Under the pieces are notes generated by a model. It saw nothing but the letters and a program-made list of their open reading frames with translations, made no database searches and was not told where the DNA came from. Below, one piece after another: positions 16,938 through 24,929 of a DNA stretch of 43,611 bases. The stretch lies in the IMG/VR virus record IMGVR_UViG_3300045136_000463, positions 1-43,611 of that record. One strand, written 5' to 3'. This DNA is from a virus. Position numbers and translations under genes: made by a program. The first letter of the stretch is position 1. The number at the start of each line of letters is the position of its first letter.

Positions 16938-17492
16938 ATGCTCCGGCAAGCCTGCTTCGACCTCGAAACGAGCACGCTCGACGCGAGTTTCGGGGTCTTG
17001 CTCTGTGCGGTAATCAAGGAACCCGGCCAGGCCCCGCTCGTCCTCCGCGCCGACGAACTCAACAAGAACTGGACGAAGGGACGCTCGGACGACTCGGCCA
17101 TCGTACGGGCCACCGCTGACGCGCTCGCGGCCTACGATCTGCTCGCCGCGCATAACGGCAAGATGTTCGACCTCCCGTTCCTGCGGACCCGGCTGGCCCG
17201 CTGGGGCCTCCCGCCCTTCCCGGACAAGAAGTTCCTCGACCCGTATCTCCTGGCCCGCAACAAGTTCCGGCTCCGGTCCAACTCGCTCGACGCCATCTCC
17301 GACCTCATCGACGCGAACATCAAGACGCGGGTGAGTCCCCAGCTCTGGGCACGCGCGGCCTACGACGGCGACCGGGAGGCGATGGACGCCATCGTGGATC
17401 ACTGCGTCCGCGACGTGGAGATGCTGGAGCGGGTGTTCGATCTGGTCAAGGGGTACTCCACGGCGATTAACACGCAGGGGAGCGGCTGGTGA
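16938..17492 (+). CDS. DEDD-type 3'-5' exonuclease (RNase H fold)
   Basis: A 184-residue enzyme from ATG 16938, 8 bases after a GCGGGGGG site; a GTG at 16908 would add 10 residues. Motifs: CFDLETS (residues 6-12, D and E of Exo I), AHNGKMFDLPFL (about 70-81, Exo II) and DHCVRDVEML (about 153, Exo III). The third motif has His-x3-Asp in the place of the usual Tyr-x3-Asp of the YprB-like RNase_H_2 family. It would remove nucleotides with two metal ions. Its location among head-tail genes rather than replication genes is odd. Confidence 0.8.
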   Translation: MLRQACFDLETSTLDASFGVLLCAVIKEPGQAPLVLRADELNKNWTKGRSDDSAIVRATADALAAYDLLAAHNGKMFDLPFLRTRLARWGLPPFPDKKFLDPYLLARNKFRLRSNSLDAISDLIDANIKTRVSPQLWARAAYDGDREAMDAIVDHCVRDVEMLERVFDLVKGYSTAINTQGSGW

Positions 17493-17674
17493 GGGAGCTG
17501 GTCGTCATCGTCCTCCTCGTGGGCGTCTCCCTGCTCATGGGCTTCGCCGTGGGGCAGAGCGCCGCGCCCCCCACCGCGCTCCCGCGCGAAGCGCGGGGTG
17601 TCGAGCGGATCGTGCGCTTCGAGGGCACCTGCACCCTCGTCCCGTTCGCCCGCGCTCCACGTGCGGAGGAGTGA
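17489..17674 (+). CDS. Small membrane-anchored protein
   Basis: A 61-residue protein whose GTG overlaps the exonuclease stop (GTGA). Residues 3-25 form one hydrophobic segment (ELVVIVLLVGVSLLMGFAVG), which could be a signal anchor; the rest is short and polar with one Cys. The identical CCCGCGC-GAA-GCGCGGG hairpin found at 7644 is embedded here at 17581-17597 and encodes LPREARGV. No function can be assigned. Confidence 0.5.
   Translation: MRELVVIVLLVGVSLLMGFAVGQSAAPPTALPREARGVERIVRFEGTCTLVPFARAPRAEE
17581..17597 (+). repeat. CCCGCGC-GAA-GCGCGGG hairpin, copy 2
   Basis: Exact second copy of the 7644 hairpin, here inside a coding region. The identical 18-mer in two places 10 kb apart is unlikely to be chance alone, though the core CGCGAAGCGCG is GC-biased and also resembles bases near 637-647. 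Confidence 0.5.
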
Positions 17675-18522
17675 TGGTCTACCCCTTCCGCCAGGAGTCG
17701 CTCGCCACCCTCCGCCGCCGCGTCGGCTACCTGATGTTCGGCGGCAAGAGCGAGTTCCAGACCGCCACGGCCAGCGCGGGGACGAGCAGCACCGTGACCC
17801 TGGACTTCGTGAAGCGCTTCGGTCCCGACGCGCTGGTGGGCCGCACGGTGTACATCGTCTCGGGCACGGGCGCGGGCCAGCGGCGGGCGATCAACGACTC
17901 GGACCCCACGGCGGGCACGCTCACCGTGACGCCGGGCTGGACCACGCCGCCGGATGGCACTTCCGTTTGCGAGGTCTGGCCGGACTACCTCGCCCCGGAG
18001 GACGTGAACGCGGCGCTGAACCAGGCCATCCTGCGCGCCTCGGACTGGCTCAACACCCTGGTCGTGCAGGCCAACCCGACCCTCGACGCCACGCGGAAGA
18101 TCATCACCCTCCCCGCGAGCTGGGTGAAGTTCGTTGACGTGGGCTACTTCTACCAGGGCCTCTGGTGGGAGTACCTGCCCCAGGACTTCTACGATCCCAT
18201 GCGCGGGCGGACCTTCGTCCTCCGCAGCCCGGGCAAGGTGTATCTTTCCGAGGCCATTCCCAGCGCTGTGCCCGGGGCGGACATCCAGATCAGGGGCTAC
18301 GCCCTGCCCGCCGCGCTCGCCAGCGACGCCGACCTGGCGGAGGTCCCCGCCGCCTTTCTCGTCCCCTACGCCGCCTTCCTGCTCGATGCCTCCGAGGCGG
18401 CGGGGCCGACCCTCGACCCCGAGCAGCACTCTGGGCGCGCCGCGAACTGGCTGCGCGAGGCGCTGGCCGTCGAGGGGCGCATGGCGACCCGCTGGCTGCC
18501 GAACACCCAGGAGGTGCCATGA
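17674..18522 (+). CDS. Head-tail adaptor / tail tube A-like protein
   Basis: A 282-residue protein, ATG overlapping the previous stop (TGATG), with GGAGGAG upstream. The N-terminus is VYPFRQESLATLRRRVGYLMFG, followed by a small beta-insert (GTGAGQRRAINDSDPTAGTLTV), helices DVNAALNQAILRASDWL, and a C-terminal aromatic/helical domain (FLVPYAAFLLDASEAAG). This matches the plan of podovirus adaptor proteins, which join portal to nozzle. It precedes the large tail protein. Specific homology could not be checked. Confidence 0.6.
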   Translation: MVYPFRQESLATLRRRVGYLMFGGKSEFQTATASAGTSSTVTLDFVKRFGPDALVGRTVYIVSGTGAGQRRAINDSDPTAGTLTVTPGWTTPPDGTSVCEVWPDYLAPEDVNAALNQAILRASDWLNTLVVQANPTLDATRKIITLPASWVKFVDVGYFYQGLWWEYLPQDFYDPMRGRTFVLRSPGKVYLSEAIPSAVPGADIQIRGYALPAALASDADLAEVPAAFLVPYAAFLLDASEAAGPTLDPEQHSGRAANWLREALAVEGRMATRWLPNTQEVP

Positions 18523-20420
18523 CCGTCCTGGGCCTCAAGCAGCGGGTGGAGATCGACGGCAAGCGCTTCAAGATCACCGGCCCCGTGCGGGTGACGAACA
18601 TCACCGCCACGCCGAACCCGATCATCTTCGGGGACACCTCGCGGGTGGGCGAGACGCAGGTGATGACCCAGCTCGCCGTCGCGGACTCGCTCGGCGGCTC
18701 GGGAATTTTCATCGCGAATTCGCGCACCGAGGCCAATCGGCACTGGCGCTCGCGCTGCGAGACGCGCTACCGCAACCAGCTCTGCCTCCCCCCGCTGGCC
18801 GTGGACATGGGCAAGCCCGCCGGGGAGACGGACAACTGCACGCTGACCAAAGAGTTCAACACGGAGCAGTATTTCGCCTTCGGCGCCAGGCTCTACCGCT
18901 GGATCGACGCCTCCGCGAGCTGGTCCGCGCTCGACGCCACCCTGGGCGGGGTGCCGACCGAGGCCGTCCTGTTCGACGGCAAGCTCTTCGTCGCCTACGG
19001 CGTCGGCTATGCTTACAAGGCCAGTGGGGTGTGGACCGACGTGCCCAGCACGCCGGCGAGCTACTGGTCGGTCTGGGATCAGAAGCTCTGGCGCATCGGC
19101 CTGGTGAGTAATCAGTGGACGCTGTACTCCTCGACCACCGGCCTGGCCGGGAGCTGGACCCAGAAGGGCGTGCTGCGGGCCGGCCTCGTCGTCACGGACC
19201 TCGTGACCTACCGCGACGCCCAGGGGGCCACCGCGCTGTACGCCATTACCGACCGCGCGCACTACGTCTGGGATGACACGAACTCGCGGTTCTTAGAGAC
19301 GGAGGTCCGCTACCCGCCGGTGCCCAGCCCGGACCGGCCGAAGGCCGATGTCTGGCGCGACGGGCGCCTGTACGCGGCGATCGGCGGCCTCTCCGTCCTG
19401 GCGATCAACGCCGGCAACCCGGTGGTCATCTCGCCCGTGGGGCTGGACCAGGACGACGGCGTGCCCGCCGAGGACCGGGGACGGATTCTCAACATCCTGG
19501 CGGATGTCAACCACGTCTATGTCCTGATCAACGGCGCGGTGTCGCTCAGCCCGACCGACGATGATTTTATCTCCGGCTGGGGCGAGCCGTTCGACAGCGC
19601 CGAGTGGCCGCTGGGCGAGGGTCCCGCGACGCTGCGCGCCTGGAACGGCGGCTGGCACGTCATCTGGGAATCCACGGGCGCGACCACCGCCCCCAGCGGG
19701 GCGATGGAGATTTCCAGCGCCTACTCCAGGCGGCGCCTGTACTTCAACGGCGACGGCAAGGCGCTGTATATCGACCTGCCGCAGGAGATTTATAATCCCC
19801 GACAGAATTTGAACCAGAAATTCGCTCCCGGCCCGAAGAGCCACTACACCCCCTGGTTCTACTACGAATCCCAGGTGCGACAGAAGATTCACGGGCATTT
19901 TCATCTCAAGTGCCGGGGGCTGAGCGCCAGCGAGACCGTGACGGTCTACTACGGCAAGGACCTGGAGGACGCCTGGAACCTGCTGCAAGTGCTCACGGCG
20001 GACGGGACCTATGAGCTGAAGGTGCCGGACAACGCCGGGGTGCAGAGTCCGTACTTCCGCTACCGCTTCGATCTCACGCGGGGAAGCGACCCCGCGAAGT
20101 CGCCGTTTGTTGAATACTGGACGGCGGACACCATGCAGCTCTTGCCGGCGACCTACGGCTACGGCTTCACGGTGAGTCTGGACGAGGACATCGAGCGGCG
20201 CACGCCGGCCCAGCAGCTCAAGGAACTGAAGGACCTGGCCGACCCGGCGATCACCCCGCTGTTCTACCCGTTCACCTTCTACGACGCGCTGGAGGGGCCG
20301 CAGACGTACTACGGCCGCATCACCCGCGTGCAGGGCATGGAGTACCCGGGCGACGACCAGCGGGGCCTGGGGGAGTACTTCGTCTCCTTCGTCGTGCCCT
20401 ACCAAGAGGACGTGGTGTGA
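18519..20420 (+). CDS. Large beta-rich tail protein (nozzle or propeller-like)
   Basis: A 633-residue protein with AGGAGGTG before ATG and an ATGA overlap with the adaptor gene. Repeated short beta units (GARLYRWIDASASW, LFVAYGVGYAYKASG, KLWRIGLVSNQW, TALYAITDRAHYVW, RLYAAIGGLSVLA) give a propeller-like pattern across residues about 115-330. The C-terminal half (about 430-630) is another beta-rich domain with aromatic strands. A tail nozzle or hub is the best fit after an adaptor gene. No enzymatic motif was seen. Confidence 0.65.
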   Translation: MTVLGLKQRVEIDGKRFKITGPVRVTNITATPNPIIFGDTSRVGETQVMTQLAVADSLGGSGIFIANSRTEANRHWRSRCETRYRNQLCLPPLAVDMGKPAGETDNCTLTKEFNTEQYFAFGARLYRWIDASASWSALDATLGGVPTEAVLFDGKLFVAYGVGYAYKASGVWTDVPSTPASYWSVWDQKLWRIGLVSNQWTLYSSTTGLAGSWTQKGVLRAGLVVTDLVTYRDAQGATALYAITDRAHYVWDDTNSRFLETEVRYPPVPSPDRPKADVWRDGRLYAAIGGLSVLAINAGNPVVISPVGLDQDDGVPAEDRGRILNILADVNHVYVLINGAVSLSPTDDDFISGWGEPFDSAEWPLGEGPATLRAWNGGWHVIWESTGATTAPSGAMEISSAYSRRRLYFNGDGKALYIDLPQEIYNPRQNLNQKFAPGPKSHYTPWFYYESQVRQKIHGHFHLKCRGLSASETVTVYYGKDLEDAWNLLQVLTADGTYELKVPDNAGVQSPYFRYRFDLTRGSDPAKSPFVEYWTADTMQLLPATYGYGFTVSLDEDIERRTPAQQLKELKDLADPAITPLFYPFTFYDALEGPQTYYGRITRVQGMEYPGDDQRGLGEYFVSFVVPYQEDVV

Positions 20421-20938
20421 TGGCCTTTCGGCTGAGAACACAGAGCGCGCGGATACCACGGCGCCCGCTGCCGGCCTATAAGCTGCTGTTCGGGCGCACG
20501 GGCTACTTCCCGGCGCGCACGGGGCGGCGGCGCGGCACCCGCGCCCGCCAGGACCCCATCCCGCCCCCGCCGCCCGAGTGGCGGGGGACCCTGCCCGAGT
20601 GGCGCATCTACGCAGCCTTTCTGCTCCTCGGCCTGCGCGACGGCGAGGATTTTGTCTATCTCTACGACTTCGGCCTGCCGGACGACCCGGTGAATCAGGT
20701 AGACTTCTTTGTGCCCGCGATCCTGCTGGCGATCGAGATACAGGGACTCTACTGGCACTACGTCTTCGGGGGCTTCCAGCCCACGAACGACCGGGAGCGC
20801 CGCGTGTACCTCGAATCGCTGGGCTACACGGTGGTGTTCATCGATGAGGACGCGGCGATTCGCGATCCCGTCTACTATCTCCGGGAAGCCTTGCAGGGCC
20901 GCGACCACTCCCGCTTCGCCCAGGGGGGTGTGGGATGA
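20420..20938 (+). CDS. PD-(D/E)XK-type nuclease, DUF559/Vsr-like
   Basis: A 172-residue protein whose ATG overlaps the previous stop (TGATG). After a basic, Pro-rich N-terminus (residues 1-55), residues 58-165 follow the DUF559/Vsr restriction-fold plan: EWRIYAAFLLLG (first Glu helix), VDFFVP (about 93, catalytic Asp), LAIEIQGLYWH (about 103-113, Glu-x-Gln in place of Glu-x-Lys), then a DRERRVYLESLGYTVVFID segment. It would nick or cut DNA. Inside the tail cassette it could be a free-standing homing-type enzyme or a nuclease carried with the virion. Confidence 0.65.
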   Translation: MAFRLRTQSARIPRRPLPAYKLLFGRTGYFPARTGRRRGTRARQDPIPPPPPEWRGTLPEWRIYAAFLLLGLRDGEDFVYLYDFGLPDDPVNQVDFFVPAILLAIEIQGLYWHYVFGGFQPTNDRERRVYLESLGYTVVFIDEDAAIRDPVYYLREALQGRDHSRFAQGGVG

Positions 20939-21960
20939 CGTTTACCATCCGGAACTGGGAGGTTGCCCAGAGCACCGGCGCGGCGATCGTGGGGGCCACG
21001 GTGAGCCTCCAGGCGGCAAGCACGGCCCACCCGAACCCGAACGCCGTGCTGGCGACGACGAGCACGGACCCCAACGGCATGTGGGAGTTTACTGCCCTGG
21101 ACGACGCGAACACCTATGATGTCAAGGTCGAGTGGTCCGGGCGGGTGAAGTGGTACAAGGGGCTGAGCCGCTTTACCCACGAGCTGCAGAACAAGCAGCT
21201 CAAGGGGATCACGGCGATCCTGGACAGCAACGCGCGGAACGTGCTGACCTTCGTCGGCGGTGCCGGGGCGGGCGGCAACTACCTGGAGATGCAGAACGCC
21301 AGCGCGGGCGCGAGTCCCGTCCTCCGCGCCGTGGGCGGTGATGCCAACGTGAACCTGACCCTCGCGGCCAAGGGCACGGCCAGCGTGGTCTTTCACGCCG
21401 GCGGTGCCGATCGCTGGCGGGTCCACCCGAGCGGCTGGCTCCAGCGCCAGCTCGCCGGCGTGGGCCTCTGGGACGAGAACGGTGCCGTCCTCCTCGATCT
21501 CGTCGCCCAGGCCAGCGCGGTGAACTACGTCCAGGTGGCGAACGCACCGTTGGGTGGCGACCCGCAGCTCAACGTGGCCGGGGCAAATGCCAACATCTCG
21601 CTGCGGATCATCCCCAAGGGCAGCGGGTGGGTGCATCTCTGGAACGGGGTGAACGCCTACGCCCTGGTGGGCGACCTCAACGCCGGGGTGAGCCAGCGGG
21701 TGAAGCAGGAGCGCGGCGCGGCGGCGATGACCCCGAGCACCGCCTGGACCGACGTGTACACCGTGCCCTCGCCGCCCCAGCCCACGTTCATCGTCGCCTA
21801 CAGCGCCACCCCCGTCGTCCTGGGCGGCGGGCCGACCACGGCGAACATCACCCTGCCCTCGATCTACAGCGTCTCGACCATCGGGTTCACCTTCAACTGC
21901 CTGGATGTCGGGTCGGGGACGTCGCGTACCCCGACCTGGATAGCGATAGGGACGTTCTGA
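20935..21960 (+). CDS. Tail fibre/spike-like protein with Ig-like N-terminus
   Basis: A 341-residue protein, ATGA overlap with the nuclease gene. Residues 1-85 resemble a carboxypeptidase-regulatory/Ig-like beta-sandwich (GAAIVGATVSLQAA ... STDPNGMWEFTALDD ... YDVKVEW). Residues about 100-240 repeat small beta turns with NVNLTLAAKGTASVVF and NANISLRIIPKGSGWVHLW, a fibre-like pattern. The C-terminal ~90 residues are Thr/Ser/Val-rich and probably surface-exposed. A host-recognition role is inferred from position at the end of the tail genes. Confidence 0.6.
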   Translation: MTFTIRNWEVAQSTGAAIVGATVSLQAASTAHPNPNAVLATTSTDPNGMWEFTALDDANTYDVKVEWSGRVKWYKGLSRFTHELQNKQLKGITAILDSNARNVLTFVGGAGAGGNYLEMQNASAGASPVLRAVGGDANVNLTLAAKGTASVVFHAGGADRWRVHPSGWLQRQLAGVGLWDENGAVLLDLVAQASAVNYVQVANAPLGGDPQLNVAGANANISLRIIPKGSGWVHLWNGVNAYALVGDLNAGVSQRVKQERGAAAMTPSTAWTDVYTVPSPPQPTFIVAYSATPVVLGGGPTTANITLPSIYSVSTIGFTFNCLDVGSGTSRTPTWIAIGTF

Positions 21961-22517
21961 TGCTGCTGGAACGCGTGGTCTACGCGGGGGACACCCCGCT
22001 GCTGAGCGAGCTGCGGGTGAGCCAGGTCGGGCCGCTGCGGCTGCGGATCGCCGCCGGGCGCTTCCGGACCACGGGGGAGGCGCGCGTCGAGATCGAGCGG
22101 CCCGAGCACGACGCCCTGGTAAAGGCGGGGAAAGCCGAGCGGCTGGGCGATGGCCGCGTGCGGGCCTGGCTCCTGGACGAGCGCGGGGAGCCCATCGAGC
22201 CCGCCCGTGAGTACGCTGTGCCCGACACCGACCTCGACATCCCCCAGGCAGCGGAGGACCGCGCCTACGGCGTCTGGCTCTGCACGGACGGCGTGCAGGT
22301 GCGCCCGATGCTGCGGCGCGTCCAGGGGGTGACGGCACCCCTCCCCGCCCCCTGGCGCGAGTGTTGTAGCTTCCCCATCGTGCTGACCTTCGTCGTCCCC
22401 GTGGGGACGACGGACTTGCGGGATATTCCCATCGAAGTCCTGACCGTGAAGCCCGGCTTCCCTGCGGGGACGGGGCCGGCCGACTGGCGCCTCCAGAGTG
22501 GCCGCGCCCGTGTGTAA
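21960..22517 (+). CDS. Tail-associated protein of unknown function
   Basis: A 185-residue protein overlapping the fibre gene stop (TGATG). The N-terminal half is beta-rich (MLLERVVYAGDTPL, LRLRIAAGRFRTTGEARVEI), and the C-terminus ends in strands (SFPIVLTFVVPVGTTD). Charged residues dominate the middle. It may be a chaperone or a minor fibre part that works with its neighbour. No family is recognised. Confidence 0.55.
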   Translation: MLLERVVYAGDTPLLSELRVSQVGPLRLRIAAGRFRTTGEARVEIERPEHDALVKAGKAERLGDGRVRAWLLDERGEPIEPAREYAVPDTDLDIPQAAEDRAYGVWLCTDGVQVRPMLRRVQGVTAPLPAPWRECCSFPIVLTFVVPVGTTDLRDIPIEVLTVKPGFPAGTGPADWRLQSGRARV

Positions 22518-22529
22518 GAAGGAGGTACG

Positions 22530-22742
22530 ATGCTCCCGCTGGACCCGACCCTACGCAACCTGCTCGTCGCCTACCACCAGCTCAGCGCGCAGTTGCTCAC
22601 GCTGCTGGTGGAGACGAACGACGCGCTGACGGCGCGCCTGGCGGGCCTGCCGACGATCGTGACGGAAGGCGAGGACGGCGCTGCGGAGGAAGCGGTTCTC
22701 CCTCACCCCGCCCCCGCTGCGGGGGACCTTGAAGGCCGCTAG
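22530..22742 (+). CDS. Small helical protein at the end of the rightward block
   Basis: A 70-residue protein with a very strong AAGAAGGAGG ribosome site 5 bases before ATG. Residues 1-45 are one or two Leu-rich helices (LRNLLVAYHQLSAQLLTLL), followed by an acidic Ala/Pro tail. It overlaps the 3' end of the opposite-strand HTH gene by about 190 bases. High GC3 through residue 50 supports translation. Function unknown. Confidence 0.55.
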   Translation: MLPLDPTLRNLLVAYHQLSAQLLTLLVETNDALTARLAGLPTIVTEGEDGAAEEAVLPHPAPAAGDLEGR

Positions 22743-23237
22743 CTGCCCCCGCCGCATATAGAGGCCGAGGGCGTACAGGCTGCACCCCAGGATGCGCGCG
22801 GTCTCCTCCCGCGTCAGCAGGGGGTCGCGGGCGTTGACCAGCTCCGCGAGCTGGCGCCACTTGCCGCGCAGCCGCTCCCGGCGGTAGTACCCCCGCTGGG
22901 TGCGGATGAACTGCTCCAGGGCGTGCTCCGTGACGATCCACTCCGAGTAGCGCTGGCCGGGGTGGAGCTGGTGCCCCGCCAGCACCCCGGCCAGGATCAG
23001 GTCGCGCACGCGGCGGGGAACCAGACCCAGTATCTCCCCCGCGTGCTTGAGCGTGTAGCCGACGAAGAGGGTCGAGCCGCAGCCGAGCCGCTGCATCCGT
23101 ATCCGGATGGCGTTCTCGCTGCGCTCGACTTTGAACTCCCGCCACAGGCGGGCTCGCAGCTCCGGGACGGTGAGCCGCCCCGCGTGCTCGCGCAAGAACG
23201 CCTCCTCCTCGGGGAGCCAGAACGGTCCGCCAGCCAT
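22551..23237 (-). CDS. Multi-HTH DNA-binding regulator
   Basis: A 228-residue protein with AGGAGG before ATG. Three candidate HTH units are visible: a SANT/Myb-like unit (about 7-50, WLPEEEAFLREHAGRLTVPE ... SENAIRIRMQRLG), a MerR/HTH_17-like unit (about 61-85, YTLKHAGEILGLVPRRVRDL), and a second (about 140-162, LLTREETARILGCSLYALGL). The last ~45 residues overlap the convergent plus-strand gene. It is the last gene of the leftward block, at the junction of early and late transcription, where a switch regulator would fit. Targets unknown. Confidence 0.7.
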   Translation of the reverse strand: MAGGPFWLPEEEAFLREHAGRLTVPELRARLWREFKVERSENAIRIRMQRLGCGSTLFVGYTLKHAGEILGLVPRRVRDLILAGVLAGHQLHPGQRYSEWIVTEHALEQFIRTQRGYYRRERLRGKWRQLAELVNARDPLLTREETARILGCSLYALGLYMRRGQLAAFKVPRSGGGVRENRFLRSAVLAFRHDRRQARQARRQRVVRLHQQREQLRAELVVGDEQVA

Positions 23238-23247
23238 CGTGCCTCCT

Positions 23248-23370
23248 CTAGTTCGGTGGGTAGCGGGGGAGGTCGTGGTGGCTGCCCACGATGGCCCGCA
23301 GCAGCCACCAGAGCAGCGCGCCCAGCCCCGGGGTGAGCAGCGCGGCCAGGAGCAGCAGGAGCGGCCCCAT
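23248..23370 (-). CDS. 40-residue membrane micro-protein
   Basis: ATG overlaps the stop of the upstream gene (TGATG). The sequence begins MGPLLLLLAALLTPGLGALL and continues WWLLRAIVGSHHD, so residues 3-29 can span the membrane, with a short polar tail. Its stop is followed at once by the ribosome site of the HTH gene. A small toxin, holin-assisting or regulatory membrane peptide is possible. It is supported by tight coupling and by no sequence family. Confidence 0.5.
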   Translation of the reverse strand: MGPLLLLLAALLTPGLGALLWWLLRAIVGSHHDLPRYPPN

Positions 23371-23684
23371 CACGACCCCCTCATGTGGGCGCGGGCCAGG
23401 GCCACGGCGCGCTCGTGCCCCGCCTCGGCCTCCTCCCAGGTCGCGTAGCGCTCCATGTGCCCCGCGAGCGGGCCGTTGAGCACCAGCGTCGCGAACAGCT
23501 CGGGCGGGACCTTGTGGGTGCTGTCCAGGCCCAGGAACATCGTGCTCACGCGCACCTCGTTTTCTCCGTCACCCAGCGTCGTCCGGGTCACCACATGGTT
23601 CTCGACGTTGCTGTACCAGCGTGCCCAGGTCCGCGCGTCGCAGGGCACGGGTGTCTTCCCCTCCAGGACGTACCAGCGGATCAT
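23370..23684 (-). CDS. Unknown protein, 104 residues
   Basis: The start at 23684 overlaps the upstream stop (ATGA) and gives a compact sequence beginning MIRWYVLEGKTPVPCDARTW. The middle is beta-rich with VSTMFLGLDSTHKVPPELF; the C-terminus is a helix (ATWEEAEAGHERAVALARAH). The pattern resembles small phage proteins annotated only as hypothetical. No enzymatic motif is visible. Confidence 0.55.
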   Translation of the reverse strand: MIRWYVLEGKTPVPCDARTWARWYSNVENHVVTRTTLGDGENEVRVSTMFLGLDSTHKVPPELFATLVLNGPLAGHMERYATWEEAEAGHERAVALARAHMRGS

Positions 23685-23866
23685 GCGGCCCTCCCAGCTT
23701 GCTGCCGCACGCGCGCCCGAGCGCGCTCGGTGTCCACGAGGAACTGCGCGACGTGGACCCAACACAGGCGCGGGTACGGGAAGGGGTTGTCCTTGTACGC
23801 GGTGTTCCAGCACCGCTCGTCCGCGCGGGTAGATGCCACACAGCGGGCGCGTGGCTCCGAGAACAT
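23681..23866 (-). CDS. Small Cys/His protein, DUF5763-like
   Basis: A 61-residue protein with RCVASTRADERCWNTAYKD and PRLCWVHVAQF. Spaced Cys-x9-Cys ... Cys-x2-His is the pattern of short DUF5763-type zinc-binding proteins (RC-x-A-x-T-x-x-x-x-RC-x-N ... LC-x-x-H). A related pattern appears in the minus-strand gene at 42809. Role unknown; it sits just after the endolysin gene. Confidence 0.6.
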   Translation of the reverse strand: MFSEPRARCVASTRADERCWNTAYKDNPFPYPRLCWVHVAQFLVDTERARARVRQQAGRAA

Positions 23867-23870
23867 GGTC

Positions 23871-24929
23871 CTACTCCTCCTTCAGTGCGGTCTTCAGCTT
23901 GCGGAAGTCCTCGTTCAGCGCGGCCAGGTTCTCGTCCACCACCCGCCGCCAGGCATCCCAGTCGAACTCCTGCGGGGCGGGCGTCGGCACCTCCTCCTGC
24001 GGCGGCTCCTGCGTGGGGAGGGCCTGGGTGTACTGCCTCGGCCGCCGCGCCTCGAACAGCCGCTCCTGCCACCAGGGGCCAAGCAGCGTGTAGCCCACGT
24101 TTCCCCGCGCGTCGTTGGCGTCCAGCATCTTGCGGCCCAGCAGGGCAAAGCCGACGTGCGTGGCCCGCTCCCCGGGGTTCCCCGCGTAGGTCCGCTCGAA
24201 GAACAGCAGGTCGCCCCGTTGTACCAGATCGTTCTGCCAGCGGGTGTTGTCGGTGACCGGATCGCAGGCCAGCCTGATCTGCTCGGCGGTCCGCACCCCC
24301 TCGGGGAAGGGGAAGCCCGCCATGCGGAAGGCCAGGAGCACGAACAGCGAGCAGTCCACCGTGTGCAGCCCATCGGGCGGCAGGGCATAGGGCATGCCCA
24401 GCATGGTCTCCGCATGGCTGAGCACCAGGTCGGGGATAGTCACGGGCATCGGGTCCTCCCAGGGGAAGTCGGCCAGCGCTTGCCAGTTGGCGGCGAATAT
24501 CTCGGCGGCGCGGCTGCCCCAGCCGGGGTCGTCGGGGCTGCGATAGCCCTGTGGGCGCTCGGCGCGCAGGTAGGTGTACACCGCCTGCGTGCTCGGGTCG
24601 CTGAAGCGCCAGCGCGCCTGATCCCAGGCGCCACGAAACTCCGTCTCGTACATATACCGCGTGGCGAAGTGGGGGTCTTGCCGCTGGGCCAGGGGGATGC
24701 CCCGCCCCGCCCCCCGGTCGTGCATCTGGTAGGGGCCGTGCGACTGATAGTTCCCCGTCTGCGGGTGGCGGTCGCCCGCCGCCTCCAGGTCCACGGCCGT
24801 CACCGCCCCTGTGCTGTCGCGGATAGGTGCCTCGGTCATTGCCGTGGCGAGCATGATCCGCGCGAGCGCGCGGTCAGGGACGTGCTGCTGGATGATCGCC
24901 GCCATGTCCGGCAGGGGGAGGGGAAGCAT
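23871..24929 (-). CDS. Two-domain endolysin: muramidase-like plus NlpC/P60
   Basis: A 352-residue protein from ATG 24929, overlapping the ERCC4 gene stop (ATGA). Residues about 1-165 have a lysozyme/transglycosylase-like layout (AAIIQQHVP, MLATAMTEAP, SHGPYQMHDRGAGRG). Residues about 175-290 are NlpC/P60 with the catalytic Cys in HTVDCSLFVLL (about 192) and His in THVGFALLG (about 257). A linker and a C-terminal helix (DWDAWRRVVDENLAALNEDF) follow. It would cut glycan and peptide bonds at lysis. No signal peptide, so release depends on a holin. Confidence 0.75.
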   Translation of the reverse strand: MLPLPLPDMAAIIQQHVPDRALARIMLATAMTEAPIRDSTGAVTAVDLEAAGDRHPQTGNYQSHGPYQMHDRGAGRGIPLAQRQDPHFATRYMYETEFRGAWDQARWRFSDPSTQAVYTYLRAERPQGYRSPDDPGWGSRAAEIFAANWQALADFPWEDPMPVTIPDLVLSHAETMLGMPYALPPDGLHTVDCSLFVLLAFRMAGFPFPEGVRTAEQIRLACDPVTDNTRWQNDLVQRGDLLFFERTYAGNPGERATHVGFALLGRKMLDANDARGNVGYTLLGPWWQERLFEARRPRQYTQALPTQEPPQEEVPTPAPQEFDWDAWRRVVDENLAALNEDFRKLKTALKEE

